Shown here: positions 1 through 6,825 of the stretch, one piece after another
Numbering within the stretch: the stretch's first letter is position 1
How the letters are laid out: every line of letters starts with the position of its first letter
DNA from: CAZLBV01 sp964557845
GTDB lineage: Bacteria; Acidobacteriota; Aminicenantia; Aminicenantales; Aminicenantaceae
Length of the DNA stretch: 12,112 nt
Reading direction: 5' to 3'
Assembly (NCBI GenBank): GCA_964557845.1
Contig: CAZLBV010000072.1
Coordinates: forward strand, 1-12,112
Translations under genes and position numbers: made by a program
The notes under the pieces: generated by a model
What the model saw: only the letters and a program-made list of their open reading frames with translations
The model's database searches: none
Told to the model about the DNA's origin: nothing

Positions 1-141
1 TATGCAGATTATATAATAATTACGGCTGACAGTAATAAAGACGGCCGTTTTGATGACATTGCCAAAGAGAAAGGAATTCCTTTAACCCAGATCGAATATG
101 CCCTTGATCTTGTCGATATTCTTACACAGGTCTTCGAATAA
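1..141 (+). CDS. C-terminal fragment of an unrecognised protein
   Basis: The first 46 codons are open in frame 1 and end at TAA (139-141); the gene begins before the window. The visible tail starts YADYIIITADSNKDGRFDD and ends DILTQVFE. It contains an acidic loop, DSNKDGRFDD, that superficially resembles the start of an EF-hand or dockerin calcium loop, but the glutamate or aspartate expected at loop position 12 is alanine, so I do not call it calcium-binding. I do not recognise the family. The following hydrolase begins exactly at this stop codon, so the two were probably one operon with overlapping stop and start. The reading frame is fairly certain because it runs cleanly into the hydrolase junction; the function is unknown. 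Confidence 0.6.
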   Translation, partial: YADYIIITADSNKDGRFDDIAKEKGIPLTQIEYALDLVDILTQVFE

Positions 142-911
142 ATAAACTATATTTTCTTGACAGTACAGGAAATCGCCTGTGCGGTATCCTTAGTGATCCC
201 TCTCCGGAAGTCCAGGTAGAGAAGCCGATCGCTATCTTTTGTCACGGATTCACGACCAACAAAGACGGCAATACCAACCGGCAGCTTGAGAATATTTTAA
301 ATCATGTAGGCCTAGCGGTTTTTCGATTTGATTTTTTCGGTCATGGTGAAAGTGAAGGCTCTATAAATCAGATAACCACATCCCATGCAGTAGATAATAT
401 TTTGAAAGCGGTTGAATTCATTCACAGCAAGGGATACCAAAAAATAATCCTGTATGGATCGAGTTTCGGAGGGATGGCAAGCCTTTTGGCAGCTCCCGAA
501 ATTAAAAATCTTCAGGCTATGGCTCTTAAATCCCCGGTTTCTAATTACCCAGGATCCCTTTTCTCCCGAATGAAGACAAGTGAATTACATGACTGGAAAA
601 GAAAAGGATACCATACCTTTATAAATGCTGAAGGTTTAGAGCAGAGGATAAATTATTCATTTTTTCAAGACGCAATGGCAGTGAATGTATTCCAAATACT
701 TGATCGAATTCGTATTCCCGTGCTTATTGTACATGGGAGCCGTGATGAAATAGTGCCGGTTGCGCAGAGCCGAAAAACAGCTTTTCTCCTGCCGGATTGC
801 AGATTGGAGGTTATCAAAGGAGCAGACCACACTTATTCCCAAACCCTTCATTTCAACCAGATGATCAAATTTATCTCAAGATTCATCATTGAATTTAATC
901 CCCATAATTGA
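138..911 (+). CDS. alpha/beta hydrolase (serine hydrolase) lacking a canonical start codon
   Basis: This is a serine hydrolase of the alpha/beta fold (esterase/acylaminopeptidase-like, S33 or 'Hydrolase_4' type), probably cytoplasmic since no signal peptide is seen; the substrate is unknown. In frame from 138 the protein opens with a family-typical strand (KLYFLDSTGNRLCGIL), then CHGFTTNKDG (oxyanion region), RFDFFGHGESEG, and the nucleophile elbow YGSSFGG with the catalytic Ser at 462-464. The acid is Asp 744-746 in HGSRDEIVP and the base is His 828-830 in GADHTYS. Total length (about 257 residues) is normal. There is no ATG, GTG or TTG at the natural beginning: codon 138-140 is ATA, overlapping the TAA of the upstream gene, with a weak AGG about 7 bases before it. 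The first standard start in frame is TTG at 402, which would remove the oxyanion strand and make a non-functional fold. The gene either starts at ATA or is a fresh start-loss pseudogene. Family call is strong; start and functional status are uncertain. Confidence 0.8.
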   Translation: MNKLYFLDSTGNRLCGILSDPSPEVQVEKPIAIFCHGFTTNKDGNTNRQLENILNHVGLAVFRFDFFGHGESEGSINQITTSHAVDNILKAVEFIHSKGYQKIILYGSSFGGMASLLAAPEIKNLQAMALKSPVSNYPGSLFSRMKTSELHDWKRKGYHTFINAEGLEQRINYSFFQDAMAVNVFQILDRIRIPVLIVHGSRDEIVPVAQSRKTAFLLPDCRLEVIKGADHTYSQTLHFNQMIKFISRFIIEFNPHN

Positions 912-1054
912 ACCAATCCGTCTAAACTAACTCTGGAATGCATTGGGGAGCATTGAAAACAAAACCAGATAACTGTATCTTATTAATTCTATTTTAAGGT
1001 AGAAGGAAACTTATAGGTAGATATAGAAAATGCTACTCGTGTTTAGGTCAAAAA

Positions 1055-1414
1055 TTGAAAAAAAACTTTAAAAAATTACTTTGCAAAGAAAATATTTTTC
1101 TCGATCTAAAATCTTGTAAAAAACAGAATATTATCACAGAAATCATTGATCGCCTTCATTCCGCTGGTATGATTACAAATAAAGAAAAAGTGCTGGAATC
1201 TGTAATGGAAAGAGAGAAAAAAATGACTACCGGAATGGAGCATGGTATTGCTCTGCCCCATGGTAAAACAGATGCTGTTGATGATCTGGTGGTTGCCATC
1301 GGATTAAAAAATGAAGGTGTAGATTTTGACTGCGCTGTGATCATCATTTCTGCACGATTTTTTGGACTGATTTTCAGCCGGTATTTAAAACAACCACGGA
1401 TGTTGGGTGAATAG
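1055..1414 (+). pseudogene. PTS EIIA (EIIA-Ntr-like) domain, truncated and joined to antiporter helix 1
   Basis: Residues 1-92 from a TTG start at 1055 (AGGT about 6 bases upstream) form the N-terminal two thirds of a PTS EIIA domain of the fructose/nitrogen (PtsN) type: LLCKENIFLDL, then TGMEHGIALPHGKTD, where His69 is the phosphorylated histidine of the GxAxPH motif. The usual continuation after VDFD (a further 50-60 residues of the fold) is absent. From about base 1335 the frame reads IIISARFFGLIFSRYLKQPRMLGE, which is the first transmembrane helix and loop of a CPA2/Kef-type antiporter. It ends at an in-frame TAG (1412-1414) while antiporter homology continues in the same frame after it. 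I infer that a deletion fused an EIIA gene or domain to a following antiporter gene. EIIA domains next to antiporters are a known arrangement. The truncated fold is unlikely to accept phosphate normally. Confidence 0.75.
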
Positions 1415-1603
1415 GTGGCAGGAATGGTCATCGGACCCTATGCATTAGGGTCATTTCAACTGCCGCTTCTTGATCAACCCCTTTTTCCTCCACTTGAGTC
1501 GGTTCTTCCAGTATCTCCGGAATTATACGGACTGGCCGTAGTTGCTTCTATTGTTCTTCTTTTTCTGGCAGGCCTGGAGACCGATCTCCCAACTTTTCTT
1601 AGG
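1415..1603 (+). pseudogene. Cation:proton antiporter remnant, N-terminal segment (helices 1-3)
   Basis: Directly after the TAG and in the same frame the sequence reads VAGMVIGPYALG, then LPVSPELYGLAVVASIVLLFLAGLETDLPTFLR with short gaps omitted here. This is the canonical start of CPA2 (KefB/NapA-like) Na+/H+ or K+/H+ exchangers: the LGE.(I/L)AG..IGP..LG loop and the LLFL.GLETD helix. In an intact gene a leucine or isoleucine codon would stand where TAG is. The homology in this frame stops at FLR (1595-1603); the remaining reading to a stop at 1757-1759 is out-of-frame noise. About 60 residues expected before the next conserved block (helices 3-4) are missing. The junction lies on an 8-base word, TTCTTAGG (1596-1603), which encodes the end of one block in this frame and the start of the next in another, as expected for deletion at a short repeat. 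Confidence 0.75.
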
Positions 1604-1971
1604 CACACTATCCACGGCCACATCCGTCGGAATAACGGCTCGTATTCTAAGCGAAAAAAGAAAACTGTCCACTCCAGAGGGAGTTACTATCCTATCTGGC
1701 GCCGTACTGGACGATGTCTTGGGGATCGTCCTGCTGGCAGTCGTAGCCGGAATCTCTAAGGTCCACCTTAGCGGGGCTCCTGTGGATTGGAGAGCTGTCG
1801 CCTGGATCGCTTTTAAAGCTTTCGGATTCTGGTTAGTCTGTACTGCATTAGGGATTCTATTCACCAAACGTATCTCCAGCGGCTTGAAGTGGCTTAGATC
1901 CAATGACGCCATAGCTGGTGTTTCTTTAGGGTTAGCCTCATTTCTGGCAGGATTAGCAGAAATGACCGGAT
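1596..1971 (+). pseudogene. Cation:proton antiporter remnant, central segment with the DD ion-binding motif
   Basis: In frame 0 from about 1596 the sequence resumes antiporter homology: FLGTLSTATSVGITARILSE, then STPEGVTILSGAVLDDVLGIVLLAVVAG. The ATSVGI.AR.L block and the paired aspartates VLDDVLG are the ion-binding helix signature of CPA2 transporters. It continues through further hydrophobic helices (WIAFKAFGFWLVCTALGILF) to LGLASFLAGLAEMTG near 1967. Normally the transporter would continue with a helix of the type FIIGAF.AGL and several more helices including the core domain; these are absent. The frame itself stays open to 2069, but after about 1967 it no longer encodes the family. No plausible start codon with a ribosome site belongs to this segment, so it should not be read as a separate gene. 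Confidence 0.75.
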
Positions 1972-2433
1972 ATGTTTGGAGTGGCTATCATGACCTTGTT
2001 AATTGCCAGTATTATCGCTCCTCCTATTCTGATCAAAAGCTTTCAAGGCGAGTATGGAATGAAGCGTAACCATGAAGTCAAAGAAGAGGAACCCGGATGT
2101 CAAGTCAAGCTGGAATTTCCTACTCGGCCTATTACCGAATTTATCCGGAGCCGAATCATAGAAGCTTTTAATAATGAGGAATTTTTTGTACATCGGCTGA
2201 ATCTTGAAAGTCAGATCTATCACATTAGAAAAGAAGATATATTCATTACCCTTATGCAAAAAGATAATAATATTGAGATCTGTACGACTAAAGATAACCG
2301 GCCGCTTGTCGTTCTTATTGTAACTGAAGAGCTGCTAGAGTTGAAAGACCTGTTGGAAGGCGCCCAAAAATTAAAGAGCCCAGACGGTATGTGTGAGGCT
2401 CTGGTCACCGGATTGTTCAGTGACGATGAATGA
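1972..2433 (+). pseudogene. Cation:proton antiporter remnant, last helix and C-terminal cytosolic domain
   Basis: In frame 1 the sequence reads MFGVAIMTLLIASIIAPPILIKSF, the last transmembrane helix of a CPA2 antiporter (normally (I/E)F.VAV.MTL.TT..APPLL). A charged linker (MKRNHEVKEEEPG) and a soluble tail of about 120 residues follow, to TGA at 2431-2433. The tail (from TRPITEFIRSRIIEAF to EALVTGLFSDDE) is open and shows no lesions; it looks like the small regulatory domain that follows some of these transporters, but I cannot name it. The ATG at 1972 has no ribosome binding site and falls inside a transmembrane helix, so translation from it would give a single-helix protein with a cytosolic tail. 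I regard it as the 3' end of the broken gene. Confidence 0.7.
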
Positions 2434-2459
2434 TCTTTCCAAATTTCCTTTGAAACTAA

Positions 2460-2476
2460 ACCTTATGTTTTAAGGT
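2460..2476. terminator. Small hairpin between convergent genes
   Basis: ACCTTA (2460-2465) pairs with TAAGGT (2471-2476) around a five-base loop, in the 54-base gap between the end of the antiporter remnant and the end of the TonB-like gene on the other strand. There is no clear run of T on either side, so this is at best a weak bidirectional terminator. Confidence 0.25.
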
Positions 2477-2487
2477 GATATTTGATC

Positions 2488-3078
2488 TCATATGATTCCT
2501 GTCCACACCATGACCTTAAATTTTTTTCTTGCTTTAATGAGCCGAAAAACACAAGTGATGGTTGTAAAACAGCTACAGGGTTTCTCATTTAAAAGCATGG
2601 GACGATAGAGCCACTGCCGGATCGCTTTTAGGGTCGTGGAGACAAAAATAGGATGACAGGATCTCACAAGTTGAGCTGATCTAATCTGCCCTTTAGCATC
2701 AATTTCAGCTTCGAAAACGACTTTACCCTGAAGGCCTAGTCGCAGAGCATCCTCAGGGTATTCAGGAGCGATTCTCTTTATTAATACAGGAGGGACCATC
2801 CGGCTTTCCTCGGATCCTTTATCAGTTTTTGTCTCTGGTTTAGTCTGAGTATGGATCTTTTTATCTCTTGTATCATTATTCTCATGGTTGGTTTCCAATA
2901 GGCCTAAATATTTCGTTGGACTTATACTCCCTCGATCTAATGGATGACTTTGGATGACCTGTATAGATTCCTTAACTTTTCCTATCCAAAGCCATAAGAC
3001 TGCCAGAAGAATCAATAAAACAAACAGTCTCATCAAAAAATAAAACCCATATTTTAATATTTTTTCCACTATCGTCAC
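2488..3078 (-). CDS. TonB-like energy transducer (TonB C-terminal domain protein)
   Basis: A 196-residue inner-membrane anchored periplasmic protein of the TonB family, which couples the proton motive force (with ExbB/ExbD) to outer-membrane receptors. From the GTG at 3078 there is one transmembrane helix at residues 10-33 (YGFYFLMRLFVLLILLAVLW), a charged flexible linker rich in K, T and E to about residue 93, and a TonB C-terminal domain at about 95-182: RIAPEYPEDALRLGLQGKVV, EAEIDAKGQI, VRSCHP and AIRQWLYRPMLLNEKP. GTG 3078 is chosen because AAAAGGG lies about 8 bases upstream and places the helix near the N terminus. A longer reading from ATG 3153 is open but has no ribosome site. After the domain there is an odd basic and hydrophobic tail (ARKKFKVMVWTGII). 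No ExbB, ExbD or receptor is visible nearby, so the partner is unknown. Family call is firm. Confidence 0.85.
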   Translation of the reverse strand: MTIVEKILKYGFYFLMRLFVLLILLAVLWLWIGKVKESIQVIQSHPLDRGSISPTKYLGLLETNHENNDTRDKKIHTQTKPETKTDKGSEESRMVPPVLIKRIAPEYPEDALRLGLQGKVVFEAEIDAKGQIRSAQLVRSCHPIFVSTTLKAIRQWLYRPMLLNEKPCSCFTTITCVFRLIKARKKFKVMVWTGII

Positions 3079-3182
3079 TCTTTTTTCCCTTTTATATATA
3101 CACTCGTCCTTTATTATTATTCCTGTAAAACCTGATTTTTCCATATAGAACATAGGTCTTCTGGACGGATGTTATTTAAAAT

Positions 3183-3213
3183 GATAATCTAAAGTTCATT
3201 CTCATACTTTCAA
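3183..3213 (-). promoter_or_regulatory. Candidate minus-strand promoter for the TonB-like gene
   Basis: On the minus strand TTGAAA (3213-3208) is followed after 16 bases by TAGATT (3191-3186), about 110 bases before the GTG at 3078. The -35 box is 5/6 to consensus, the -10 box is poor. On the plus strand the same place holds GATAAT (3183-3188) without a good -35, which could be part of a promoter for the lyase gene. Both are weak. Confidence 0.25.
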
Positions 3214-3230
3214 TGACAGAGAGGACGAAA

Positions 3231-5564
3231 ATGGATGATCAGACTTTCAAGAAAACAAAGATTCTTCTTTTAACAATAGTTCTCCTTTGTTTCACTTTGT
3301 CTTCCCAAGCTCAAGATAAGGCCATTCCTCTTTCCAGCTATCTTGACTATGCCCGGCAGTCGGCAGATTATGCCTGGGATCACTATGATGAAATTATAGA
3401 AAACTGGGAAAAAGGATTCGACCCAAACAGTATTTTTGGCTATCGTCCTCCCGGAAATATCCTGGAAATGGCTGTGATCTACTCTTACCTGTATGAAAAA
3501 GAGGGCCATCCCGAATATGCTCGGAAGGCAAAAAGGGTGATCATGGAGTATGAAAGTTATCGCTCATTATATCCACAATGGGCTATAGAGGCTCGCACAG
3601 ATTATGATGATACTGTCCCAATGCTTCCCGACTTTTTCACAGCCATGCGCTATATCCGGGCGTATCATACACTTAACTGCTTGGGGCAAATATCTGTAAA
3701 TGAAAAAAAACTAATTGAGCCTCTCATCGCTGAGAGCATGACTTATCTTCTCCGTTCTCAAGAATGGGGCCCTATGAACCGGGCTGCTCTCCGGGCTGAA
3801 TCCTTAGCCTGGGCTTTAAAAGCCTTGCCGGATCATCCCGAGGTTGACAAATGGGACATGCAACGCCGCGCCATCGGTGATGACAACTGGGGAAATTGGG
3901 AGATCGAGGATGCATCTCTTTACAATGCTGTCTGGCTTTATGCTCTCTGCGGCTATGCCGATGCTATGGGAAAACAAGAAGAATTGTTCAAAACTCCAGA
4001 GATGTACTATTATGGCCAGTATTTTTTGAATCTAATGAGCCCCATGGGGATGGTTACTGATTTTGGGGATGCCAATTGGCTTTCCAACTGGAATAGATTT
4101 CTGGTCTATTTCGAAACCGCAGCTAATCACTACCGAGATCCCCACTTGAAATGGGCCGCTTCCACCATTGCTGGAAAATTCATAGATTTCAACGACTCTA
4201 CTAATGTGGGATTGGGGTATATGCTGCTTGACTGTTATCGCTGGGGAAGCGATGAGGTTCAAATTGAAAAACCGGATAATCTTTCTTGTGAGGTCATGGA
4301 AGATATCGTGGGTAAAAAGATCGTTTTCCGCAACGGATGGGATGAAAAATCCACATTCATGCTGTTTAATTACCGGGATGAAGGGGACGGCGGCCTTAAT
4401 TTTCGTGATTATTTGAGGGATACCATCCCGGTCGAAGAAGAAAAAATGACTCACGGGCACTCTGATGAGAACAGTATAGCCTTACTCATGGCAGAAGGAT
4501 CGGTGCTGCTTACCGATGGAGGTTATCGTGATTTCATGCCCAGCGGCCCCTTTGGGGCTTACCGGCAGGATTATTTCCACAATCGCTTGTGCGTAAGGCC
4601 TGAAAAGATTTTTATGGGGCAGGAACAAGGCCAATTCCGTTACAGCATAACCGATCTTGTGCCCGGGCAGTCTATCCTCGATTTTCTCCATAACGCCGGT
4701 TCCTACAAGATAGTTCGTACCCAGCGGGTTGATTTCATTGTTCTGGATAACTTTGATTACAGCCGTACTCGTTTAATAGACGAAGATATGGGCTATTCTT
4801 GGGACAGGATCATTACCTATATCAAAGATCCCGGATTATTTGTGGTCTTTGATATCTTTAAAGCCCAGCAGGAGGGTTATTTTACTCTCGCTAATCTCTG
4901 GCACACCCGCAAGATCATCTCTCAAGGTGCTCACTGGTATGATACCGTATACGATAAGATCCAAAACTCTTATTTCCCTCAGGATCATCACTTGCTTATC
5001 ACCTTTCCCATGACACATTTCCGCCTGGAAGGCATTGAGCTAGAAAAAAGAAATTATCAAGATGAATTTCTGGTGCATCAAACCACTGCCCAACACTTTG
5101 AACTGGGAGAAACCGTCGGATTCATCACAGTCCTTATCCCTCATTCCAAAAATGAACTTCCGGAAACGTGGGTGCAGAGAATATCCCTGGTATCTCCAAA
5201 ACCGGCCAAGGCAGGATTGAGTATCCGGATCAAGCTGGATCAAAAAGAGATCCTGTTGGGTGTAAAAAATGATCTAAGAATGGACATATCCCGTGATTGG
5301 AGACGCCCGCGGTATACCTATGAATCAGGCAGGATAGCTTTTGATGAATTCGAAAGTGACGGAGATTTTGTTATAGCTGAATTTAAAGAAGAATCCGCAG
5401 CCTTCACCATCGTTAATCTGACAAAAGCCTATTTTAAAGACAAGATCTTGATCGATCCAAAATCCGCATTTTTTGGCCTCAATTTTGATGCCAGCCCGGT
5501 TCAACCAGGTGTGGGAAAACTGCGATATTGGCGTGATAAGATCAGTGTGAATGATCAAAAATAA
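3231..5564 (+). CDS. Secreted heparinase II/III-like polysaccharide lyase
   Basis: A 777-residue exported enzyme of the heparinase II/III (alginate/heparin lyase) superfamily, which cleaves uronic-acid polysaccharides by beta-elimination in the periplasm or outside the cell. ATG 3231 is chosen over ATG 3213 because GAGAGG lies 6 bases upstream and a clean signal peptide follows (KTKILLLTIVLLCFTLSSQAQ, cleavage near residue 28). The N-terminal half is the helical toroid, including GPMNRAALRAESLAWALKAL with Asn183 where related lyases carry a substrate-contacting Asn. The C-terminal half is the beta-sandwich: MTHGHSDENSIALL (His408, His410, Asp412), LLTDGGYRDF, QDYFHNRL (Tyr448, His450) and LANLWHT (His558). 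These correspond to the HGH.D.NS block and other conserved His/Tyr positions of the family; I have not assigned exact catalytic roles. Substrate cannot be told. No transporter, sulfatase or SusC/D pair is adjacent, so this is not a complete polysaccharide-utilisation locus. Superfamily is confident; the PL family number is not. Confidence 0.82.
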   Translation: MDDQTFKKTKILLLTIVLLCFTLSSQAQDKAIPLSSYLDYARQSADYAWDHYDEIIENWEKGFDPNSIFGYRPPGNILEMAVIYSYLYEKEGHPEYARKAKRVIMEYESYRSLYPQWAIEARTDYDDTVPMLPDFFTAMRYIRAYHTLNCLGQISVNEKKLIEPLIAESMTYLLRSQEWGPMNRAALRAESLAWALKALPDHPEVDKWDMQRRAIGDDNWGNWEIEDASLYNAVWLYALCGYADAMGKQEELFKTPEMYYYGQYFLNLMSPMGMVTDFGDANWLSNWNRFLVYFETAANHYRDPHLKWAASTIAGKFIDFNDSTNVGLGYMLLDCYRWGSDEVQIEKPDNLSCEVMEDIVGKKIVFRNGWDEKSTFMLFNYRDEGDGGLNFRDYLRDTIPVEEEKMTHGHSDENSIALLMAEGSVLLTDGGYRDFMPSGPFGAYRQDYFHNRLCVRPEKIFMGQEQGQFRYSITDLVPGQSILDFLHNAGSYKIVRTQRVDFIVLDNFDYSRTRLIDEDMGYSWDRIITYIKDPGLFVVFDIFKAQQEGYFTLANLWHTRKIISQGAHWYDTVYDKIQNSYFPQDHHLLITFPMTHFRLEGIELEKRNYQDEFLVHQTTAQHFELGETVGFITVLIPHSKNELPETWVQRISLVSPKPAKAGLSIRIKLDQKEILLGVKNDLRMDISRDWRRPRYTYESGRIAFDEFESDGDFVIAEFKEESAAFTIVNLTKAYFKDKILIDPKSAFFGLNFDASPVQPGVGKLRYWRDKISVNDQK

Positions 5565-5620
5565 TAACATAGAGCTGAATTGCCTACTCTGATATAAAAA
5601 AATAAAAAAAGGGAGGAGTT

Positions 5621-6076
5621 ATGGAAAAAGAATTGATGGCTGCTCTTGAAAAATTAAAAAATAAAGAAATAGGCCTTTCGGATTGGTTTCCCATCACTCA
5701 AGACCGCATCAATAGTTTTGCCGAATGTACAGAAGATAAACAGTGGATCCATGTTGATGAAGTCAAGGCTAAAGCAGGGCCTTTTGGTAAAACAGTGGCT
5801 CATGGTTTTCTTATTTTATCCCTGCTGGCTCATTTTTCCCATCAGTATAAGATTAATCTGCCGGGCGTTAAGATGAGGATTAATTACGGTTTAAACCGCG
5901 TCCGTTTCATCGAACCTGTCACGGTAGGATCAAAGATTCGAAGCCGTGGCCTATTAAAAGATATTCAGATCAAATCCCTAGGCAGGATCCTGTTGACTAT
6001 CGAAAACACAGTGGAAGTCGAAGAAAAGGAAAAACCGGCGATGACAGCGGAAACTCTCTTCCTCTTGATACTCTAA
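5621..6076 (+). CDS. MaoC/NodN-like hydratase (hot-dog fold)
   Basis: A 151-residue single hot-dog protein of the MaoC dehydratase family, NodN-like subgroup; relatives hydrate enoyl-CoA substrates ((R)-specific) in the cytoplasm. The hydratase motif is complete: SFAECTEDKQWIHVD with Asp39 and His44, the pair that activates water in this family, then AGPFGKTVAHGFLILSLL (residues 52-69), the conserved P(F)G....HG..LSL helix. Then INYGLNRVRFIEPVTVGSKI gives the second half of the fold. GGGAGGAG sits just before ATG 5621, one of the strongest ribosome sites in the window. It is 56 bases after the lyase and on the same strand, so co-transcription is possible, though no functional link is evident. 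It ends tail-to-tail with the minus-strand gene, sharing four bases. Length is normal for a stand-alone domain. The physiological substrate is unknown. Confidence 0.85.
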   Translation: MEKELMAALEKLKNKEIGLSDWFPITQDRINSFAECTEDKQWIHVDEVKAKAGPFGKTVAHGFLILSLLAHFSHQYKINLPGVKMRINYGLNRVRFIEPVTVGSKIRSRGLLKDIQIKSLGRILLTIENTVEVEEKEKPAMTAETLFLLIL

Positions 6077-6585
6077 ATCTGGCTCTGTTGTTTGACCAAA
6101 GATTGCGCTTTTAACTGCTTTGCTTTTTGTAAAATCATCCGCAGTTTATCGATTATCATTCTTGCTTTTATATGCGGAAGCTTTCTATTTCCTTTTTGCT
6201 GAGTATGATAATGCGCATTCAAAAAAACGTCTATTTCTTCAAATTCCATCCACTGGGAAAGAAAGGTATCTGCATGCAGCTCGTTTTTTAAATCATTAAA
6301 CTCCTTACTCCTTGCAAGAACATGGCTTCTCTCCAGTAGGTCTTTGCGCCATTTTTCGTAATCCTTTGTGGCATAAGGAGGAATCGGACCCATGAGTTTC
6401 CTGGCATTTGTTACTGTTTCTTGATAAAATTTTTCTCCGTCTCTAAAATAATTCCGGGCTTTATAGTACTCTGACGTACCAACATTATCTTTCAGATAAT
6501 CCATAAAAATCTCTATGGATCTATGGAGAGCTTCAAAGCTTTTCCCTGCTTTGGGATAGACCAAACTTTCATTTATTTTTAACAT
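6073..6585 (-). CDS. Hypothetical protein, 170 residues, helical
   Basis: I do not recognise this protein. ATG 6585 has GGAG 7 bases upstream (ATGGAGTCAGTAA before the start) and a near-consensus promoter, which together with a clean 170-codon frame supports a real gene. It is soluble and charged, with no signal peptide or membrane segment and no cysteine. Most of it should be alpha-helical; the middle carries a GPIPPYATKDYEKWRKDL turn rich in Pro and aromatics, and an ADTFLSQWMEFEEIDVF stretch with a hydrophobic core. The C terminus is a basic amphipathic helix (IKARMIIDKLRMILQKAKQL) that could bind nucleic acid or another protein, but that is guesswork. It ends at TAG 6075-6073, overlapping the stop of the MaoC gene from the other strand. 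It appears monocistronic. Confidence 0.65.
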   Translation of the reverse strand: MLKINESLVYPKAGKSFEALHRSIEIFMDYLKDNVGTSEYYKARNYFRDGEKFYQETVTNARKLMGPIPPYATKDYEKWRKDLLERSHVLARSKEFNDLKNELHADTFLSQWMEFEEIDVFLNAHYHTQQKGNRKLPHIKARMIIDKLRMILQKAKQLKAQSLVKQQSQI

Positions 6586-6625
6586 TTACTGACTCCATGT
6601 ATCAAACCTGTTCCCTTTCGGCTGG

Positions 6626-6655
6626 TTTATATCACAATTAATATAATACTGTCAA
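6626..6655 (-). promoter_or_regulatory. Near-consensus sigma-70 promoter for the 170-residue hypothetical gene
   Basis: On the minus strand a perfect TTGACA (6655-6650) is followed after 18 bases by TATAAA (6631-6626). Transcription would start near 6619, giving a leader of about 34 bases to ATG 6585, with the GGAG ribosome site inside it. The spacer is AT-rich. This is the best promoter match I can see in the window. Confidence 0.7.
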
Positions 6656-6784
6656 AATTTATTAATTTTTCAAACTAATAAAATTACCCCCCGGAGGATA
6701 TCACATTCATAAATCTAAGTCCTAAAACTCCTTAAGCAAAATAACCTGCCTTCTTTAGAATTTATTGAATAATCAATATTAATC

Positions 6785-6825
6785 CTGTCCTATAAAACTG
6801 GATAATATCTCAGGCTAAAGGACAG
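6785..6825. repeat. Inverted repeat, 7-base arms
   Basis: CTGTCCT (6785-6791) is the exact reverse complement of AGGACAG (6819-6825); two more bases pair after one mismatch. It lies about 165 bases before the outer-membrane barrel gene, in its probable leader or promoter region. It could be a regulator site or an RNA stem; the long loop and lack of a T-run speak against a terminator. Confidence 0.3.

Noticed and set aside
28..57. EF-hand or dockerin calcium loop in the first gene (DSNKDGRFDD)
   Set aside because: The ligand at loop position 12 is Ala, only one copy is visible, and the surrounding sequence does not look like either fold.
157..190. TTGACA at 157-162 as a promoter
   Set aside because: It falls within the hydrolase coding sequence and no acceptable -10 box lies 16-19 bases downstream.
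938..958. Hairpin AATGC/GCATT after the hydrolase as a terminator
   Set aside because: Only five base pairs and no T-run; too weak to call.
1542..2069. A stand-alone 175-residue membrane protein in frame 0
   Set aside because: Its first 18 or so codons are out-of-frame reading of the preceding antiporter helix, its last 30 or so codons are out-of-frame reading of the following one, and there is no ribosome site. Only the middle is homologous, as a pseudogene segment.
1055..2433. Programmed frameshifting or stop read-through making a full antiporter
   Set aside because: Slippage or read-through cannot supply the missing helices; whole conserved sections are absent at both frame changes.
6760..6775. 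FNR/CRP-like palindrome (TTGAATAATCAA)
   Set aside because: The spacing between TTGA and TCAA is four bases, where FNR sites need six; in an AT-rich region such short palindromes are expected by chance.
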